64,000 nucleotides of DNA from Colwellia sp. (lineage in GTDB: Bacteria > Pseudomonadota > Gammaproteobacteria > Enterobacterales > Alteromonadaceae): assembly GCF_013214175.1 (NCBI RefSeq), contig NZ_JABSPA010000003.1, positions 597,518 to 661,517 on the forward strand, given 5' to 3'. Shown here piece by piece: positions 1 through 8,880 of this stretch. The position numbers and the translations under genes were made by a program. Below the pieces are notes generated by a model. It saw nothing but the letters and a program-made list of their open reading frames with translations. It ran no database searches and was not told where the DNA came from. Every line of letters starts with the position of its first letter. Within the stretch, counting starts at the first letter, position 1.

Positions 1-44
1 AATTGTTCTGGCACTTTAAATGCTGATACTGGGTGACTGGTCAA
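1..44 (-). CDS. glnD: Probable 5' end of glnD (PII uridylyltransferase), cut by window edge
   Basis: Only the first 14 codons are visible, starting at a TTG (44-42) and open to the window edge (LTSHPVSAFKVPEQ, read as M first). An AAAGG sequence lies about 7 bases upstream on the minus strand, which is good spacing for a TTG start. The name rests only on position: glnD commonly follows map in gammaproteobacteria. The peptide is too short to recognise. It could also be a chance open stretch. Confidence 0.35.
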   Translation of the reverse strand, partial: MTSHPVSAFKVPEQ

Positions 45-125
45 GAGCTTACCTTTTATCTATGCGGATTAATCTGTTCGGCCTAAGTTATAGCTACTAC
101 CTTTTGGGCACTAATGCTTTAGGTC

Positions 126-914
126 TTAGTTGTGTAATATGCGAGCAATGGTTTCATCTTTACGTAAGGTTAAAATTTCACAACCTGTTTTGGTCACCAC
201 TATGGTGTGCTCCCATTGTGCAGATCTTTTACCGTCAGCGGTGAAAACAGTCCAATTATCAGTTTTATCTAAAATGGTGTTAGCACGGCCTAAGTTAACC
301 ATGGGCTCGATAGTAAAACACATACCAACTTCCATCTTAGTTTTATCATTGTTTTTATAGTGGACAATTTGTGGCTCTTCATGAAAGTCTTTACCTATGC
401 CGTGACCACAATAATCTTTGACGATAGAATATCGACCAGATTTTTTAATGAATTTTTGAATGGTTGTGCCAATTTCGCCAAATATGGTGCCTGGTTTTAC
501 TTTTTTTAAGGCGAGGTATAAAGACTCTTGAGTAATGCGACAGAGACGATTATCTTCAGGGGAGCCTTCACCGACGATAAACATTTTACTGGTATCGCCA
601 TGATAGCCATCTTTTATTACGGTAATATCAATATTAATAATATCGCCATCGGCTAGCACAGTATCATCAGGAATGCCGTGGCAAACGACATGGTTTACTG
701 ACGTACAAATCGATTTAGGAAATTCATGGTAATTGAGCGGCGCTGAAATGGCATTTTGCACTTTTTCAGTAAACTCAGCACAAAGGCTATTTAACTCATC
801 TGTGCTAACACCTGCCTTTACATGCGGTGCTATCATCTCTAAAACATCAGCGGCTAATTGCCCGGCAATACGCATTTTGGCGATTTCTTCTTGGCTTTTT
901 ATGGTGATGGCCAT
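126..914 (-). CDS. map: Type I methionine aminopeptidase
   Basis: Cytosolic metalloenzyme that removes the initiator methionine from nascent proteins. The 262 residues match the usual length of the short type I enzyme without an N-terminal zinc-finger extension. The five metal ligands are readable: D96 (NIDITV), D107 (HGDTSK), H171 (GHGIG), E203 (TIEPMV) and E235 (QWEHTIV), plus H79 (VVCHG) at the substrate pocket. It lies divergent from rpsB as in related bacteria, though here a DsbA-fold gene and a repeat element separate the two. The start is MAITIKSQEE. Identification is very secure. Confidence 0.97.
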   Translation of the reverse strand: MAITIKSQEEIAKMRIAGQLAADVLEMIAPHVKAGVSTDELNSLCAEFTEKVQNAISAPLNYHEFPKSICTSVNHVVCHGIPDDTVLADGDIINIDITVIKDGYHGDTSKMFIVGEGSPEDNRLCRITQESLYLALKKVKPGTIFGEIGTTIQKFIKKSGRYSIVKDYCGHGIGKDFHEEPQIVHYKNNDKTKMEVGMCFTIEPMVNLGRANTILDKTDNWTVFTADGKRSAQWEHTIVVTKTGCEILTLRKDETIARILHN

Positions 915-1015
915 CTTGTTCTATCTCTTTAAGTTTGCGCTAGCGGCATTGTTGCTGGCGACTATGCTTTTAATTGTTTGTCATTTCATCATGATAGATG
1001 AGTAACTTGCTCTTA

Positions 1016-1280
1016 ATACCAATCGGACTAGTTAATTGTTTACTTAGCGAAAATTAAAAGGCTTAGAGGCAAGGCATTGATTGAAGTGAATGGTTACTCC
1101 CTTCTCAAAATCAATAACGGCGCATGTAAGCCTTTTAAATTCGCCCTTTGGGAACTCGTTAGTAAACTGATAACGTCACAAAATGAATGAAATATAGAAT
1201 AACTATGTTTAACACACTTTGTTTGTTCTAAGCTCGCTAACGTAGTTCTAAGTTGGTCAATTAACTAATCCGTTTGGTAT
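1016..1280. repeat. MITE-like repeat, copy A
   Basis: A 265-bp non-coding element bounded by 23-bp inverted ends (1016-1038 and 1258-1280, 21 of 23 matching, outermost bases ATACCAA/TTGGTAT). Inside are nested arms, AAAAGGCTTA near 1058 and TAAGCCTTTT near 1128, around a core beginning AAGGCATTGATTGAAG and ending ATCAATAACG. The same core recurs at 56873-57185, and shorter versions at 34746-34907 and near 36284. It has no ORF. It looks like a mobile, non-autonomous, strongly folded element of the MITE or REP type. Confidence 0.75.
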
Positions 1281-1291
1281 AAGATAGCAAG

Positions 1292-1912
1292 TTAACTGTG
1301 TTTGTTTAACTCTAATTTGACCGCGTCAATAAATGCGTCAGGATCTTGTAAGTATAAATTATGATTAAGCAAGATTAACTCATCATTTATAGCCAGTAAT
1401 AAGGCGGGTATTGCTTGCGTTGCTATAATTTCTTGTAGTGCATAGATCTCATGTACTTGCGCTTCAGCATCATTAGTCAATTTCGTTTTATTAAAAACTT
1501 TAGCCGGTACCGATAGCTTGAACTCTTCGACTATGTTACTTAAATCTGTTTGCTCACTCAGAGGGTTACCGGCACCAAAATGTGCAGCTTGCAGCGCATT
1601 TAATAACATTAATGCCTGTTGGGAGGTTTTATTTGTCGCCCACGTCATTAAATTGGCACATAGGGTAGAGTCTTTGCCTTGCGATAATGCCTTCATATAT
1701 TCAGGCGAAAAACTAACCGATGATAGCTCTTTAACTTGAACTATTTGCTGTTTAGTGATTGCACTTTCACCGTCAGCATCAGAAAAATAGGCACAATGCC
1801 ATAAATTAAGGGCTACTTGAGGTAACGATTGATTTACCGCATTAACTAAAGGAGTTGCTGCATAACTCCACGGACAGTGACTGTCATAAATAAAAAATAA
1901 TTCTGCTGACAT
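1292..1912 (-). CDS. DsbA-family (thioredoxin-fold) protein
   Basis: A 206-residue protein with a thioredoxin-fold start (FFIYDSHCPWSYAATP) whose active-site-like motif is C13-P-W-S, so only the first cysteine of a CXXC is present. A likely cis-proline loop is TQAIPALLL near residue 165. There is no signal peptide, so it should be cytoplasmic, unlike periplasmic DsbA. It resembles the FrnE/2-hydroxychromene-2-carboxylate isomerase branch of the DsbA family. With one cysteine, a glutathione-linked or isomerase role is more likely than dithiol oxidation. The substrate is unknown. It is monocistronic between map and rpsB. Confidence 0.75.
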   Translation of the reverse strand: MSAELFFIYDSHCPWSYAATPLVNAVNQSLPQVALNLWHCAYFSDADGESAITKQQIVQVKELSSVSFSPEYMKALSQGKDSTLCANLMTWATNKTSQQALMLLNALQAAHFGAGNPLSEQTDLSNIVEEFKLSVPAKVFNKTKLTNDAEAQVHEIYALQEIIATQAIPALLLAINDELILLNHNLYLQDPDAFIDAVKLELNKHS

Positions 1913-2040
1913 TGTTTACTCTACAAAAATGAATGTTTGGGTGAAAAATAGGGTCTCAGGTGATTTTAACTCGCCTTGCCTGAATATCCCACTATAAATC
2001 CTCCTTTAGTGATAAATCATTTTTCTCTCGCTAAAAAAAC

Positions 2041-2318
2041 TGATTTATGGTATAAAGTGCGGCGCTAAATTTTTAGTTGAATCATTTTTGTTTTTGTCTT
2101 GTACATTAGTTGAATGGCTTGGCTTGGTTTGGTGACAATTTAAATCGACTATTTGAGTAAGATACTTTATTAAGTTTTTTGCTCGGTAAGTCATTATTAT
2201 AAACTCACATACATCTATTAAAGGTATACCGGGGTGCCCAGTTTTTGGCTATAAAGTCAAAGCGAAGAGGTCGTGTATATTGGGTGTATGAACGCTTAAC
2301 CCCATAAAGGAAAAGACA
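2041..2318 (+). promoter_or_regulatory. rpsB promoter region and structured leader (candidate S2 autoregulatory leader)
   Basis: A TATAAA at 2051-2056 followed by a GC-rich discriminator (GCGGCGC) is a plausible -10 of a growth-rate-controlled promoter; no good -35 is visible. About 260 bases of untranslated leader follow. The segment 2228-2318 is distinctive: GGGGT at 2230-2234 can pair with ACCCC at 2299-2303, placing a folded domain just before the AAAGGAAAA ribosome-binding site of rpsB. Ribosomal protein S2 is known to repress rpsB-tsf through such a leader. The role here is inferred from position and pairing. Confidence 0.45.
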
Positions 2319-3047
2319 ATGTCAAACGTTTCAATGCGCGATATGCTTAAAGCTGGTGTTCACTTCGGTCACAAAACTCGTTACTGGAATCCAAAAATGA
2401 AGCCATTCATTTTCGGTTCACGCGATAAAGTTCATATCATCAACCTTGAGCAAACAGTTCCTATGTTCAATGAAGCACTTGCTTTTGTAAGCAATGTTTC
2501 ATCGAAAAAAGGTAAAGTGTTATTTGTTGGTACTAAACGTGCTGCAAGTGATGCTATCAAAGACGCTGCGATCAAATCTGACCAATTCTTCGTTAACCAT
2601 CGCTGGTTAGGTGGTATGTTGACTAACTGGAAAACAGTTCGTCAATCAATCAAACGTTTAAAAGATTTAGAAGCTCAAAGCACTGACGGTACTTTTGAAG
2701 CTTTAACTAAAAAAGAAGCGTTAATGCGTACTCGTGAAATGGAAAAGCTTGATAAAAGTTTAGGTGGCATTAAAAACATGGGTGGTTTACCTGACGTTTT
2801 ATTTATCATTGATGCTGATCACGAGCACATTGCTATTAAAGAAGCAAACAACCTTGGTATCAAAATAATTTCTGTTGTTGATACTAACTCTAACCCAGAT
2901 GGTATTGATTATATCGTACCGGGTAACGATGATGCTATTCGTGCAGTAAGTTTATACTGTAACGCTGTTGCTGACGCTGTAATCAGTGGTCGCGAGCAAA
3001 ACATCGTTGTACAAGCTGAAAAAGACGGTTTTGTTGAAGCTGAATAA
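2319..3047 (+). CDS. rpsB: 30S ribosomal protein S2
   Basis: Ribosomal protein of the small subunit, needed for S1 attachment. The 242-residue product matches the family throughout: start [18 protein letters not shown], middle [17 protein letters not shown], then [11 protein letters not shown] and the C-terminal [21 protein letters not shown]. Start choice is fixed by AAAGGAAAA 5 bases upstream. It is followed 135 bp later by tsf, the standard pair, with a hairpin between them. Identification is certain. Confidence 0.99.
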   Translation: MSNVSMRDMLKAGVHFGHKTRYWNPKMKPFIFGSRDKVHIINLEQTVPMFNEALAFVSNVSSKKGKVLFVGTKRAASDAIKDAAIKSDQFFVNHRWLGGMLTNWKTVRQSIKRLKDLEAQSTDGTFEALTKKEALMRTREMEKLDKSLGGIKNMGGLPDVLFIIDADHEHIAIKEANNLGIKIISVVDTNSNPDGIDYIVPGNDDAIRAVSLYCNAVADAVISGREQNIVVQAEKDGFVEAE

Positions 3048-3077
3048 TTTCAGTTTGTAACACGTTTTATTTTGCTA

Positions 3078-3105
3078 TTGCCACAAAAGCTTGCTTTTGT
3101 GGCAA
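3078..3105 (+). terminator. Hairpin between rpsB and tsf (attenuator or partial terminator)
   Basis: A perfect 13-bp stem (3078-3090 with 3093-3105; core GCCACAAAAGC/GCTTTTGTGGC). It lacks a proper T-run downstream, so it probably acts as a partial terminator or processing/stability site that tunes the S2 to EF-Ts ratio. Confidence 0.6.
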
Positions 3106-3182
3106 CTTATTTAATATTTATTCCCAAGGCTAGCTTATTATTAGCGGCGCTACGGGGGTAACTGAAAATCGAGGAAATACCT

Positions 3183-4034
3183 ATGACAGTTACAGCTGCT
3201 ATGGTTAAAGAATTACGTCAACGCACAGCTGCGGGCATGATGGATTGTAAAAAAGCGTTAGTAGAAGCTGAAGGCGACATGGAACTTGCGATTGAAAATA
3301 TGCGTAAGAACGGTCAAGCAAAAGCCGCTAAAAAAGCAGGTAATATCGCTGCTGAAGGCGCGATTATCATTAAAGTATCAGGAAACACAGCTGCAATAGT
3401 TGAAGTTAACTGTCAGACTGATTTCGTTGCAATGGATGATAACTTTTTAGGTTTTGCCAATGCTGTAGCTGATGCTGCACTTAGCGCTAAAGTGACTATC
3501 GAAGAGTTACAAGCACAATTTGAAGAAAAACGCATTGCGTTAGTGACTAAAATTGGTGAAAACATCAATGTACGTCGTGTTGAATATGTAGAAGGTGTTA
3601 ACTTAGCTTCTTATTCTCACGGTGCTAAAATTGGTGTAGTTGTTGCGGGTGAAGGTGATGTAGAAGCACTTAAGCATATTGCTATGCACGTTGCAGCAAG
3701 TAAGCCTGAGTACTTAACTCCTGATGATGTTCCAGCTGATGTTGTTGCCAATGAAAAGCGCATTCAAATCGAAATGGCGATGAACGAAGGCAAGCCTGCA
3801 GAAATCGCTGAAAAAATGGTTACCGGCCGTATGCGTAAGTTCACTGGTGAAGTTTCTTTATCAGGCCAAGCATTTATCATGGAACCTAAGAAAACTGTTG
3901 GTGAAGTGTTAAAAGAAAAAGGCGTAACTGTTTCTGCATTCGTTCGTATGGAAGTTGGCGAAGGTATTGAGAAAAAATCAGAAGATTTTGCTGCTGAAGT
4001 TGAAGCACAACTAGCTGCCGCTGCTAAAGCATAA
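3183..4034 (+). CDS. tsf: Elongation factor Ts
   Basis: Guanine-nucleotide exchange factor for EF-Tu. The 283-residue protein carries the N-terminal UBA-like domain ([25 protein letters not shown]), the conserved TDFVA segment ([12 protein letters not shown], residues about 79-90) that inserts at the Tu nucleotide site, and the typical C-terminal end ([16 protein letters not shown]). Ribosome-binding site GAGGAAA precedes the ATG. It is co-transcribed with rpsB and ends before a strong terminator. Confidence 0.99.
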   Translation: MTVTAAMVKELRQRTAAGMMDCKKALVEAEGDMELAIENMRKNGQAKAAKKAGNIAAEGAIIIKVSGNTAAIVEVNCQTDFVAMDDNFLGFANAVADAALSAKVTIEELQAQFEEKRIALVTKIGENINVRRVEYVEGVNLASYSHGAKIGVVVAGEGDVEALKHIAMHVAASKPEYLTPDDVPADVVANEKRIQIEMAMNEGKPAEIAEKMVTGRMRKFTGEVSLSGQAFIMEPKKTVGEVLKEKGVTVSAFVRMEVGEGIEKKSEDFAAEVEAQLAAAAKA

Positions 4035-4092
4035 TTTCATTTCTTTGATGTGTTAGTTTTATAGCTAAGCGCGTTAAATAAATCTAATTACT

Positions 4093-4124
4093 AAAAAACG
4101 TCTACCTAGGTAGGCGTTTTTTTA
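4093..4124 (+). terminator. Rho-independent terminator after tsf
   Basis: The stem ACGTCTACC/GGTAGGCGT (one G-T pair) closes on a two-base turn, is preceded by A-rich sequence and followed directly by a run of seven T. It ends the rpsB-tsf unit. Confidence 0.88.
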
Positions 4125-4295
4125 TGGCTGATTTTAATGTTTAGCCTGAAAACAGGTTATTTACACAAAAAAAAAGAGTTTTTTCAGTTTAGACTTTCGT
4201 GAGTGCGCTAAACGTATTAAAATAGCCGCGGTCTTTTGACCTCGGCTTTTATCGGCTTAAATTTTATTACCTAACTGCTACAGGAATCTTTCCCT

Positions 4296-5024
4296 ATGAC
4301 AACCAATCCGAAGCCTGCTTATCGAAGAATATTATTAAAACTCAGTGGTGAAGCACTGATGGGGGATGAGGGTTTTGGTATTGATCCTAAAGTACTTGAC
4401 CGTATGGCTCTAGAGATCAAAGAATTGGTAGAGATGGGTATCCAAGTAGGGCTAGTTATTGGTGGCGGTAATTTGTTCCGTGGTGCTGGGTTAGCAGAAG
4501 CGGGCATGAACCGCGTTGTTGGTGACCAAATGGGAATGCTTGCTACGGTAATGAATGGCTTAGCTATGCGTGATGCCTTACATCGTGCTTTTGTTAATAC
4601 CCGCTTAATGTCTGCCATTGATTTAGCGGGTGTCTGTGAACGTTATAACTGGGCCAATGCTATCAGTTTATTAAAGTCTGGTCGTGTGGTTATCTTTTCT
4701 GCAGGTACGGGGAATCCATTCTTCACCACAGATTCAGCAGCTTGTTTACGTGGTATTGAAATTGAAGCGGATGTAGTATTAAAAGCGACTAAAGTTGATG
4801 GTATTTACTCTGCAGACCCAGTGACAAACCCAAATGCTGAGCTTTATAGTGAGCTTAGTTATGATGAAGTACTTGATAAAGAATTAAAAGTAATGGACTT
4901 AGCAGCCTTTACTTTAGCGCGAGATCACAATATGCCGATTCGCGTATTTAACATGAATAAACCGGGTGCGTTGAAATCTGTCATCATGGGCGGTAGCGAA
5001 GGCACTATAATTACACATAAGTAA
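4296..5024 (+). CDS. pyrH: UMP kinase
   Basis: Hexameric bacterial UMP kinase (UMP to UDP), an amino-acid-kinase-fold enzyme unrelated to eukaryotic UMP/CMP kinase. The 242 residues are one more than in E. coli. Motifs: [11 protein letters not shown] near the N-terminus (phosphate binding), [12 protein letters not shown], the acidic [15 protein letters not shown] (UMP site) and [15 protein letters not shown]. It stands in the usual tsf-pyrH-frr order but behind its own intergenic region with a terminator upstream, so it probably has its own promoter. Confidence 0.98.
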   Translation: MTTNPKPAYRRILLKLSGEALMGDEGFGIDPKVLDRMALEIKELVEMGIQVGLVIGGGNLFRGAGLAEAGMNRVVGDQMGMLATVMNGLAMRDALHRAFVNTRLMSAIDLAGVCERYNWANAISLLKSGRVVIFSAGTGNPFFTTDSAACLRGIEIEADVVLKATKVDGIYSADPVTNPNAELYSELSYDEVLDKELKVMDLAAFTLARDHNMPIRVFNMNKPGALKSVIMGGSEGTIITHK

Positions 5025-5120
5025 CTTTTTGAAATTCAAGTCAAAAATAAGTGCTAATAAGCTCAAGTAAAATAGATTACTGGCTTAAAGTTAACTTGAT
5101 AATATTTAGGGAAAATAATC

Positions 5121-5678
5121 GTGATAGATGAAATAATTGAAGATGCTCAAGAACGTATGGGCAAAAGTATTGATGCTTTAAAAACTAGCTTGAATAAAAT
5201 AAGAACAGGCCGCGCACATGCCTCTTTATTAGATAATATCGTCGTTGAATACTATGGTATGGACACGCCATTGAATCAGGTCGGTAATATCACTGTTCCA
5301 GATGCACGTAATCTTTCTATTACCGTTTTCGATAAAGGTATGATTAGTGCGGTTGAAAAAGCCATTATGAAATCTGATTTAGGTTTAAATCCACAATCAA
5401 ATGGCACCTTAATACGTATTCCATTACCACCGCTTACCGAAGAGCGTCGTAAAGACTTAGTTAAAGTGGTCCGTGGCGAAGCAGAAGGCGGTAAAGTAGC
5501 GATTCGTAATATTCGCCGTGATGCTAACTCAGATTTTAAAAGCTTGTTAAAAGACAAAGACATCAGTGAAGATGAGCATCATCAAGCTGAAGATTCAATT
5601 CAGAAAAGTACTGATACTTTTGTGAAGCAAGTTGATGAAATATTAGTGAAAAAAGAAGCCGAATTAATGGAAATATAG
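5121..5678 (+). CDS. frr: Ribosome recycling factor
   Basis: Splits post-termination ribosomes together with EF-G. At 185 residues it is exactly the E. coli length. Signature stretches: [28 protein letters not shown], and [17 protein letters not shown]. The start is GTG (5121) preceded by AGGGAAAA. It lies 96 bp after pyrH and ends before a strong terminator. Confidence 0.98.
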   Translation: MIDEIIEDAQERMGKSIDALKTSLNKIRTGRAHASLLDNIVVEYYGMDTPLNQVGNITVPDARNLSITVFDKGMISAVEKAIMKSDLGLNPQSNGTLIRIPLPPLTEERRKDLVKVVRGEAEGGKVAIRNIRRDANSDFKSLLKDKDISEDEHHQAEDSIQKSTDTFVKQVDEILVKKEAELMEI

Positions 5679-5689
5679 TTCCTCTATTT

Positions 5690-5733
5690 AAAACGCCAGC
5701 TCGCTGTAAATTAGCTAACTGGCGTTTTTGTTT
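5690..5733 (+). terminator. Rho-independent terminator after frr
   Basis: Ten-base stem AAAACGCCAG (5690-5699) with CTGGCGTTTT (5719-5728), followed by T-rich sequence. It closes pyrH-frr and separates them from uppS. Confidence 0.85.
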
Positions 5734-5859
5734 AATAGCGACTTATAAGTTTATTCTGTCTTAACTAGTTTACTTTAACTAATTGGCTTTGAATAAGTAG
5801 TGACTTAAATGATTAATGGAAAATTGTTAAGTGAGTAATTTTCAAGTGGGTAATTTGTA

Positions 5860-6624
5860 GTGGACAATAGCGAAGCTTTAGCGGAACAAGCTGAAAATAA
5901 AAACACTCCTCAACATGTTGCTATCATCATGGATGGTAATGGTCGTTGGGCTCAACTGCAAGGTAAAGGGCGCGTTTCTGGTCATAGAGCCGGTGTTGAA
6001 TCAGTGCGAGCTGTGGTCGCTAGTGCACGAAAGTCTAATGTTAAAGCGTTAACACTCTTTGCCTTTAGTAGTGAAAATTGGCAGCGACCGGAAAAGGAAG
6101 TCAGTGTACTGATGGACTTGTTTATGTATGTGTTAACTAAAGAAGTTAAACGTTTACATAAACATAATATTCGCTTTCAAGTGATAGGTGATTTGAGTCG
6201 TTTTTCTGACAAATTACAGAGAAATATTGCTAAATCAGAGCAACTTACGTCAGAAAATACTGGCTTAGTATTATCTGTGGCAGCAAATTATGGCGGTCGT
6301 TGGGATATTGCCCAAGCGGCTAAAAAACTCGCCAGTGACGTTCAACAGGGCACAATGACCCTAGATGACATTAATGAACAGACCCTCAATGCGCAAACTT
6401 GTCTAGCGGATCTACCCGCTTTAGATTTGTTGATCCGCACCGGTGGTGACTATCGCATTAGCAATTTCTTATTATGGCAAGCAGCTTATGCAGAGCTATA
6501 TTTCACCGATATATTATGGCCAGATTTTAATGAAGCTCAATTTGAACAGGCGATAAACTGCTTTGATCAGCGAGAACGTCGTTTTGGCAAAACCGGTGAA
6601 CAAGCAAAAAACGAACAAGTATAA
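5860..6624 (+). CDS. uppS: Undecaprenyl diphosphate synthase
   Basis: Cis-prenyltransferase that makes the C55 lipid carrier for peptidoglycan and O-antigen. Catalytic Asp25 is in [14 protein letters not shown]; later motifs are [32 protein letters not shown] and [12 protein letters not shown]. The 254-residue start is a GTG at 5860; no ATG lies between it and the catalytic motif's own methionine. Just upstream, AAGTGAGTAATTTT and AAGTGGGTAATTT form a short imperfect tandem repeat. It is the first gene of the envelope cluster that runs to accA. Confidence 0.96.
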   Translation: MDNSEALAEQAENKNTPQHVAIIMDGNGRWAQLQGKGRVSGHRAGVESVRAVVASARKSNVKALTLFAFSSENWQRPEKEVSVLMDLFMYVLTKEVKRLHKHNIRFQVIGDLSRFSDKLQRNIAKSEQLTSENTGLVLSVAANYGGRWDIAQAAKKLASDVQQGTMTLDDINEQTLNAQTCLADLPALDLLIRTGGDYRISNFLLWQAAYAELYFTDILWPDFNEAQFEQAINCFDQRERRFGKTGEQAKNEQV

Positions 6625-6716
6625 ATAATAACAGCAAGCCGAAAATCTTACACGTAGAGCTTGCCGGACTTAATAAAGTCTATAACAACTGTCTATAAAA
6701 ATAAAAAGGGTAGCCC

Positions 6717-7580
6717 TTGTTAAAACAACGAATTATTACGGCTTTAATATTAGCGCCAGCAGCAATCACAGCTATTTTCTATTTACCTATTAATTACTTT
6801 GCTGGGCTTTTAATGGCTATTATCGCTATAGGTGCGTGGGAATGGGCTCGCTTCATGGGCTTAACCAAAACAATACAACGTTTAGCCTATGTTATTGTTA
6901 CCACTGCACTTGTTGCGGTGTTATGGTTTTTCTTGCCTGTGGGTAAAACTTGGCTAGTGATCTTTGGTATAGAACATGAAATATCCTCAATTCTCTGGTT
7001 AAGTGTAATTTGGTGGTTATTTGCTGCTTTATTAATGTTTTCCTACCCTAAATCCAATGGTTTTTGGTCACAGAATAAAGTCATTATTGCTTTGTTTGGC
7101 TGGTTAACCTTAGTACCTACTTGGTTAGCTTTTATGGTCTTACGCAGCAATAACTATGCGTTAGATGAATTTCAAGGTGCACAGTTATTGATGTATCTAT
7201 TTATGCTTGTGTGGAGTGCTGATGTTGGTGCTTACTTTGTTGGGAAATCAATGGGTAAACATAAACTGATGCCTAATGTTAGCCCTGGAAAAACTATTGA
7301 AGGCTTCCTTGGTGGGGTGGCTTGCGCTGCAGTATTAACTGTCGTTGTTGGTATTTCACTACAGTGGTCCATTGAGGAGTTTGTTACTGCCTTAATGGTG
7401 ACAGTATTAATCACCACTATTTCTGTTTTAGGTGACTTAACGGAAAGCATGTTTAAACGCCAAGCAGGTGTTAAAGATAGCGGCACTATCTTACCCGGCC
7501 ATGGTGGTATTTTAGATAGAATTGATAGTTTAACGGCAACGGCACCAGTTTTTGCGCTTTGTTACGTATTACTTGCCTAA
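6717..7580 (+). CDS. cdsA: Phosphatidate cytidylyltransferase (CDP-diglyceride synthase)
   Basis: Inner-membrane enzyme converting phosphatidate and CTP to CDP-diacylglycerol, the branch point of phospholipid synthesis. The 287-residue protein is mostly membrane-spanning and ends with the family signature SMFKRQAGVKDSGTILPGHG followed by GILDRIDS. The start is TTG at 6717, supported by AAAAAGGG eight bases upstream. It follows uppS by 92 bp and precedes dxr. Confidence 0.96.
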   Translation: MLKQRIITALILAPAAITAIFYLPINYFAGLLMAIIAIGAWEWARFMGLTKTIQRLAYVIVTTALVAVLWFFLPVGKTWLVIFGIEHEISSILWLSVIWWLFAALLMFSYPKSNGFWSQNKVIIALFGWLTLVPTWLAFMVLRSNNYALDEFQGAQLLMYLFMLVWSADVGAYFVGKSMGKHKLMPNVSPGKTIEGFLGGVACAAVLTVVVGISLQWSIEEFVTALMVTVLITTISVLGDLTESMFKRQAGVKDSGTILPGHGGILDRIDSLTATAPVFALCYVLLA

Positions 7581-7610
7581 CAATTTAAATAGTTAAAAAT
7601 TTAAATTGTT
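7579..7610. repeat. AT-rich inverted repeat between cdsA and dxr
   Basis: Perfect 12-bp arms (7579-7590 and 7599-7610: AACAATTTAAAT/ATTTAAATTGTT) overlap the cdsA stop. The stem has almost no G or C, so it is a weak fold, perhaps an mRNA 3' end or processing site. Confidence 0.4.
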
Positions 7611-7641
7611 AGTGTTTTGATTAGAAAAGTGAGGTAAGTAA

Positions 7642-8859
7642 GTGCTTAAACGTCAACTTTGTATTTTAGGTTCAACGGGCTCTATTGGTAGCAGTACCTT
7701 AGATGTGGTACGTCTTCACCCGGATAAGTTTCAAGTGATCAGTTTAGCTGCTCACGCTAGCGTTGAGGTGATATTTGAGCAATGCCTTGAATTCAAACCA
7801 CAGCAAGTGGTGCTAGTTTCAAGTGATCATGCCAAGCAATTAGCTGAAAAGCTTAAGGGCGCTAATCTTAGCGATATTACTGTGTTGTCAGGCAAGCAAG
7901 CCTTAATTGAACTTGCTCAATGTAAATCTACTGATACGGTAATGGCGGCTATTGTTGGCGCTGCAGGTCTATTACCTACGCTTGCGGCGGTAAATGCAGG
8001 CAAACGGGTCTTGCTGGCAAATAAAGAAGCTTTAGTTACTTCAGGCGCTATTTTTATGGCGGCGGTAAAAGCTTCGGGTGCTGAATTGCTACCCATTGAT
8101 AGTGAACACAATGCTATCTTTCAATGTTTACCCGCTCAGCAGCAAGCTAATCTTGGTGAATGCCAACTCTTAGCCAACGGTATCAGTAAGATACTGTTAA
8201 CTGGCTCTGGTGGTCCTTTTAGAACAAGAGCTATCGATACATTAGCAACGGTAACTCCACAAGAAGCTTGTAATCATCCAAACTGGGATATGGGCCGAAA
8301 AATATCAGTCGACTCTGCCACTATGATGAATAAAGGTCTTGAATTCATTGAAGCTAAGTGGCTTTTTAATATCGAGGCTGAAGATATTCAAGTGGTCTTG
8401 CATCCACAAAGTACCATACATTCAATGGTGCAATACAAAGACGGCTCAGTTATTGCTCAAATGGGTAATCCTGATATGCGTACGCCAATTGCTCATGCGT
8501 TGAATTTTCCTGAGCGAATAGAGTCGGGCGTTGCGCCTTTGGACTTTTTTAATACCGCCTCTTTTGAATTCCAACCGGTCGATTTTGCTCGATACCCAAA
8601 TTTAAAATTGGCTATCGATGCTTGTAAACAAGGGCAAGCTGCTTGTACTGCGCTTAATGCCGCCAATGAAATTGCCGTCGCTGCTTTTTTAGACGAAAAA
8701 ATAAAATTTACCGATATATTTAAAATAAATGAAACTTCTGTGAAAAAATTTGTCTCACAACAGGTGGATAATATAAATGAGGTGATTGCCCTTGATAAGC
8801 AAGTGCGCATTTTTACACAAACATTACTGGCTGATTTTAATACCAGTAAATGTCTGTAA
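7642..8859 (+). CDS. dxr: 1-deoxy-D-xylulose 5-phosphate reductoisomerase
   Basis: NADPH-dependent second step of the MEP isoprenoid pathway, giving 2-C-methyl-D-erythritol 4-phosphate; the fosmidomycin target. The NADPH-binding loop is [15 protein letters not shown] (residues 8-22). Metal ligands are in [11 protein letters not shown] and [15 protein letters not shown]. It has 405 residues, slightly longer than E. coli. The GTG start at 7642 is preceded by GAGG at 7631. With uppS it supplies and uses prenyl precursors within one cluster. Confidence 0.98.
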   Translation: MLKRQLCILGSTGSIGSSTLDVVRLHPDKFQVISLAAHASVEVIFEQCLEFKPQQVVLVSSDHAKQLAEKLKGANLSDITVLSGKQALIELAQCKSTDTVMAAIVGAAGLLPTLAAVNAGKRVLLANKEALVTSGAIFMAAVKASGAELLPIDSEHNAIFQCLPAQQQANLGECQLLANGISKILLTGSGGPFRTRAIDTLATVTPQEACNHPNWDMGRKISVDSATMMNKGLEFIEAKWLFNIEAEDIQVVLHPQSTIHSMVQYKDGSVIAQMGNPDMRTPIAHALNFPERIESGVAPLDFFNTASFEFQPVDFARYPNLKLAIDACKQGQAACTALNAANEIAVAAFLDEKIKFTDIFKINETSVKKFVSQQVDNINEVIALDKQVRIFTQTLLADFNTSKCL

Positions 8860-8880
8860 TGCAAAAGGGTAATAAGTAAC

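Noticed and set aside
733..1005. A 90-codon plus-strand ORF with a hydrophobic end
   Set aside because: Most of it is antisense to map; the apparent membrane tail lies in the map promoter region.
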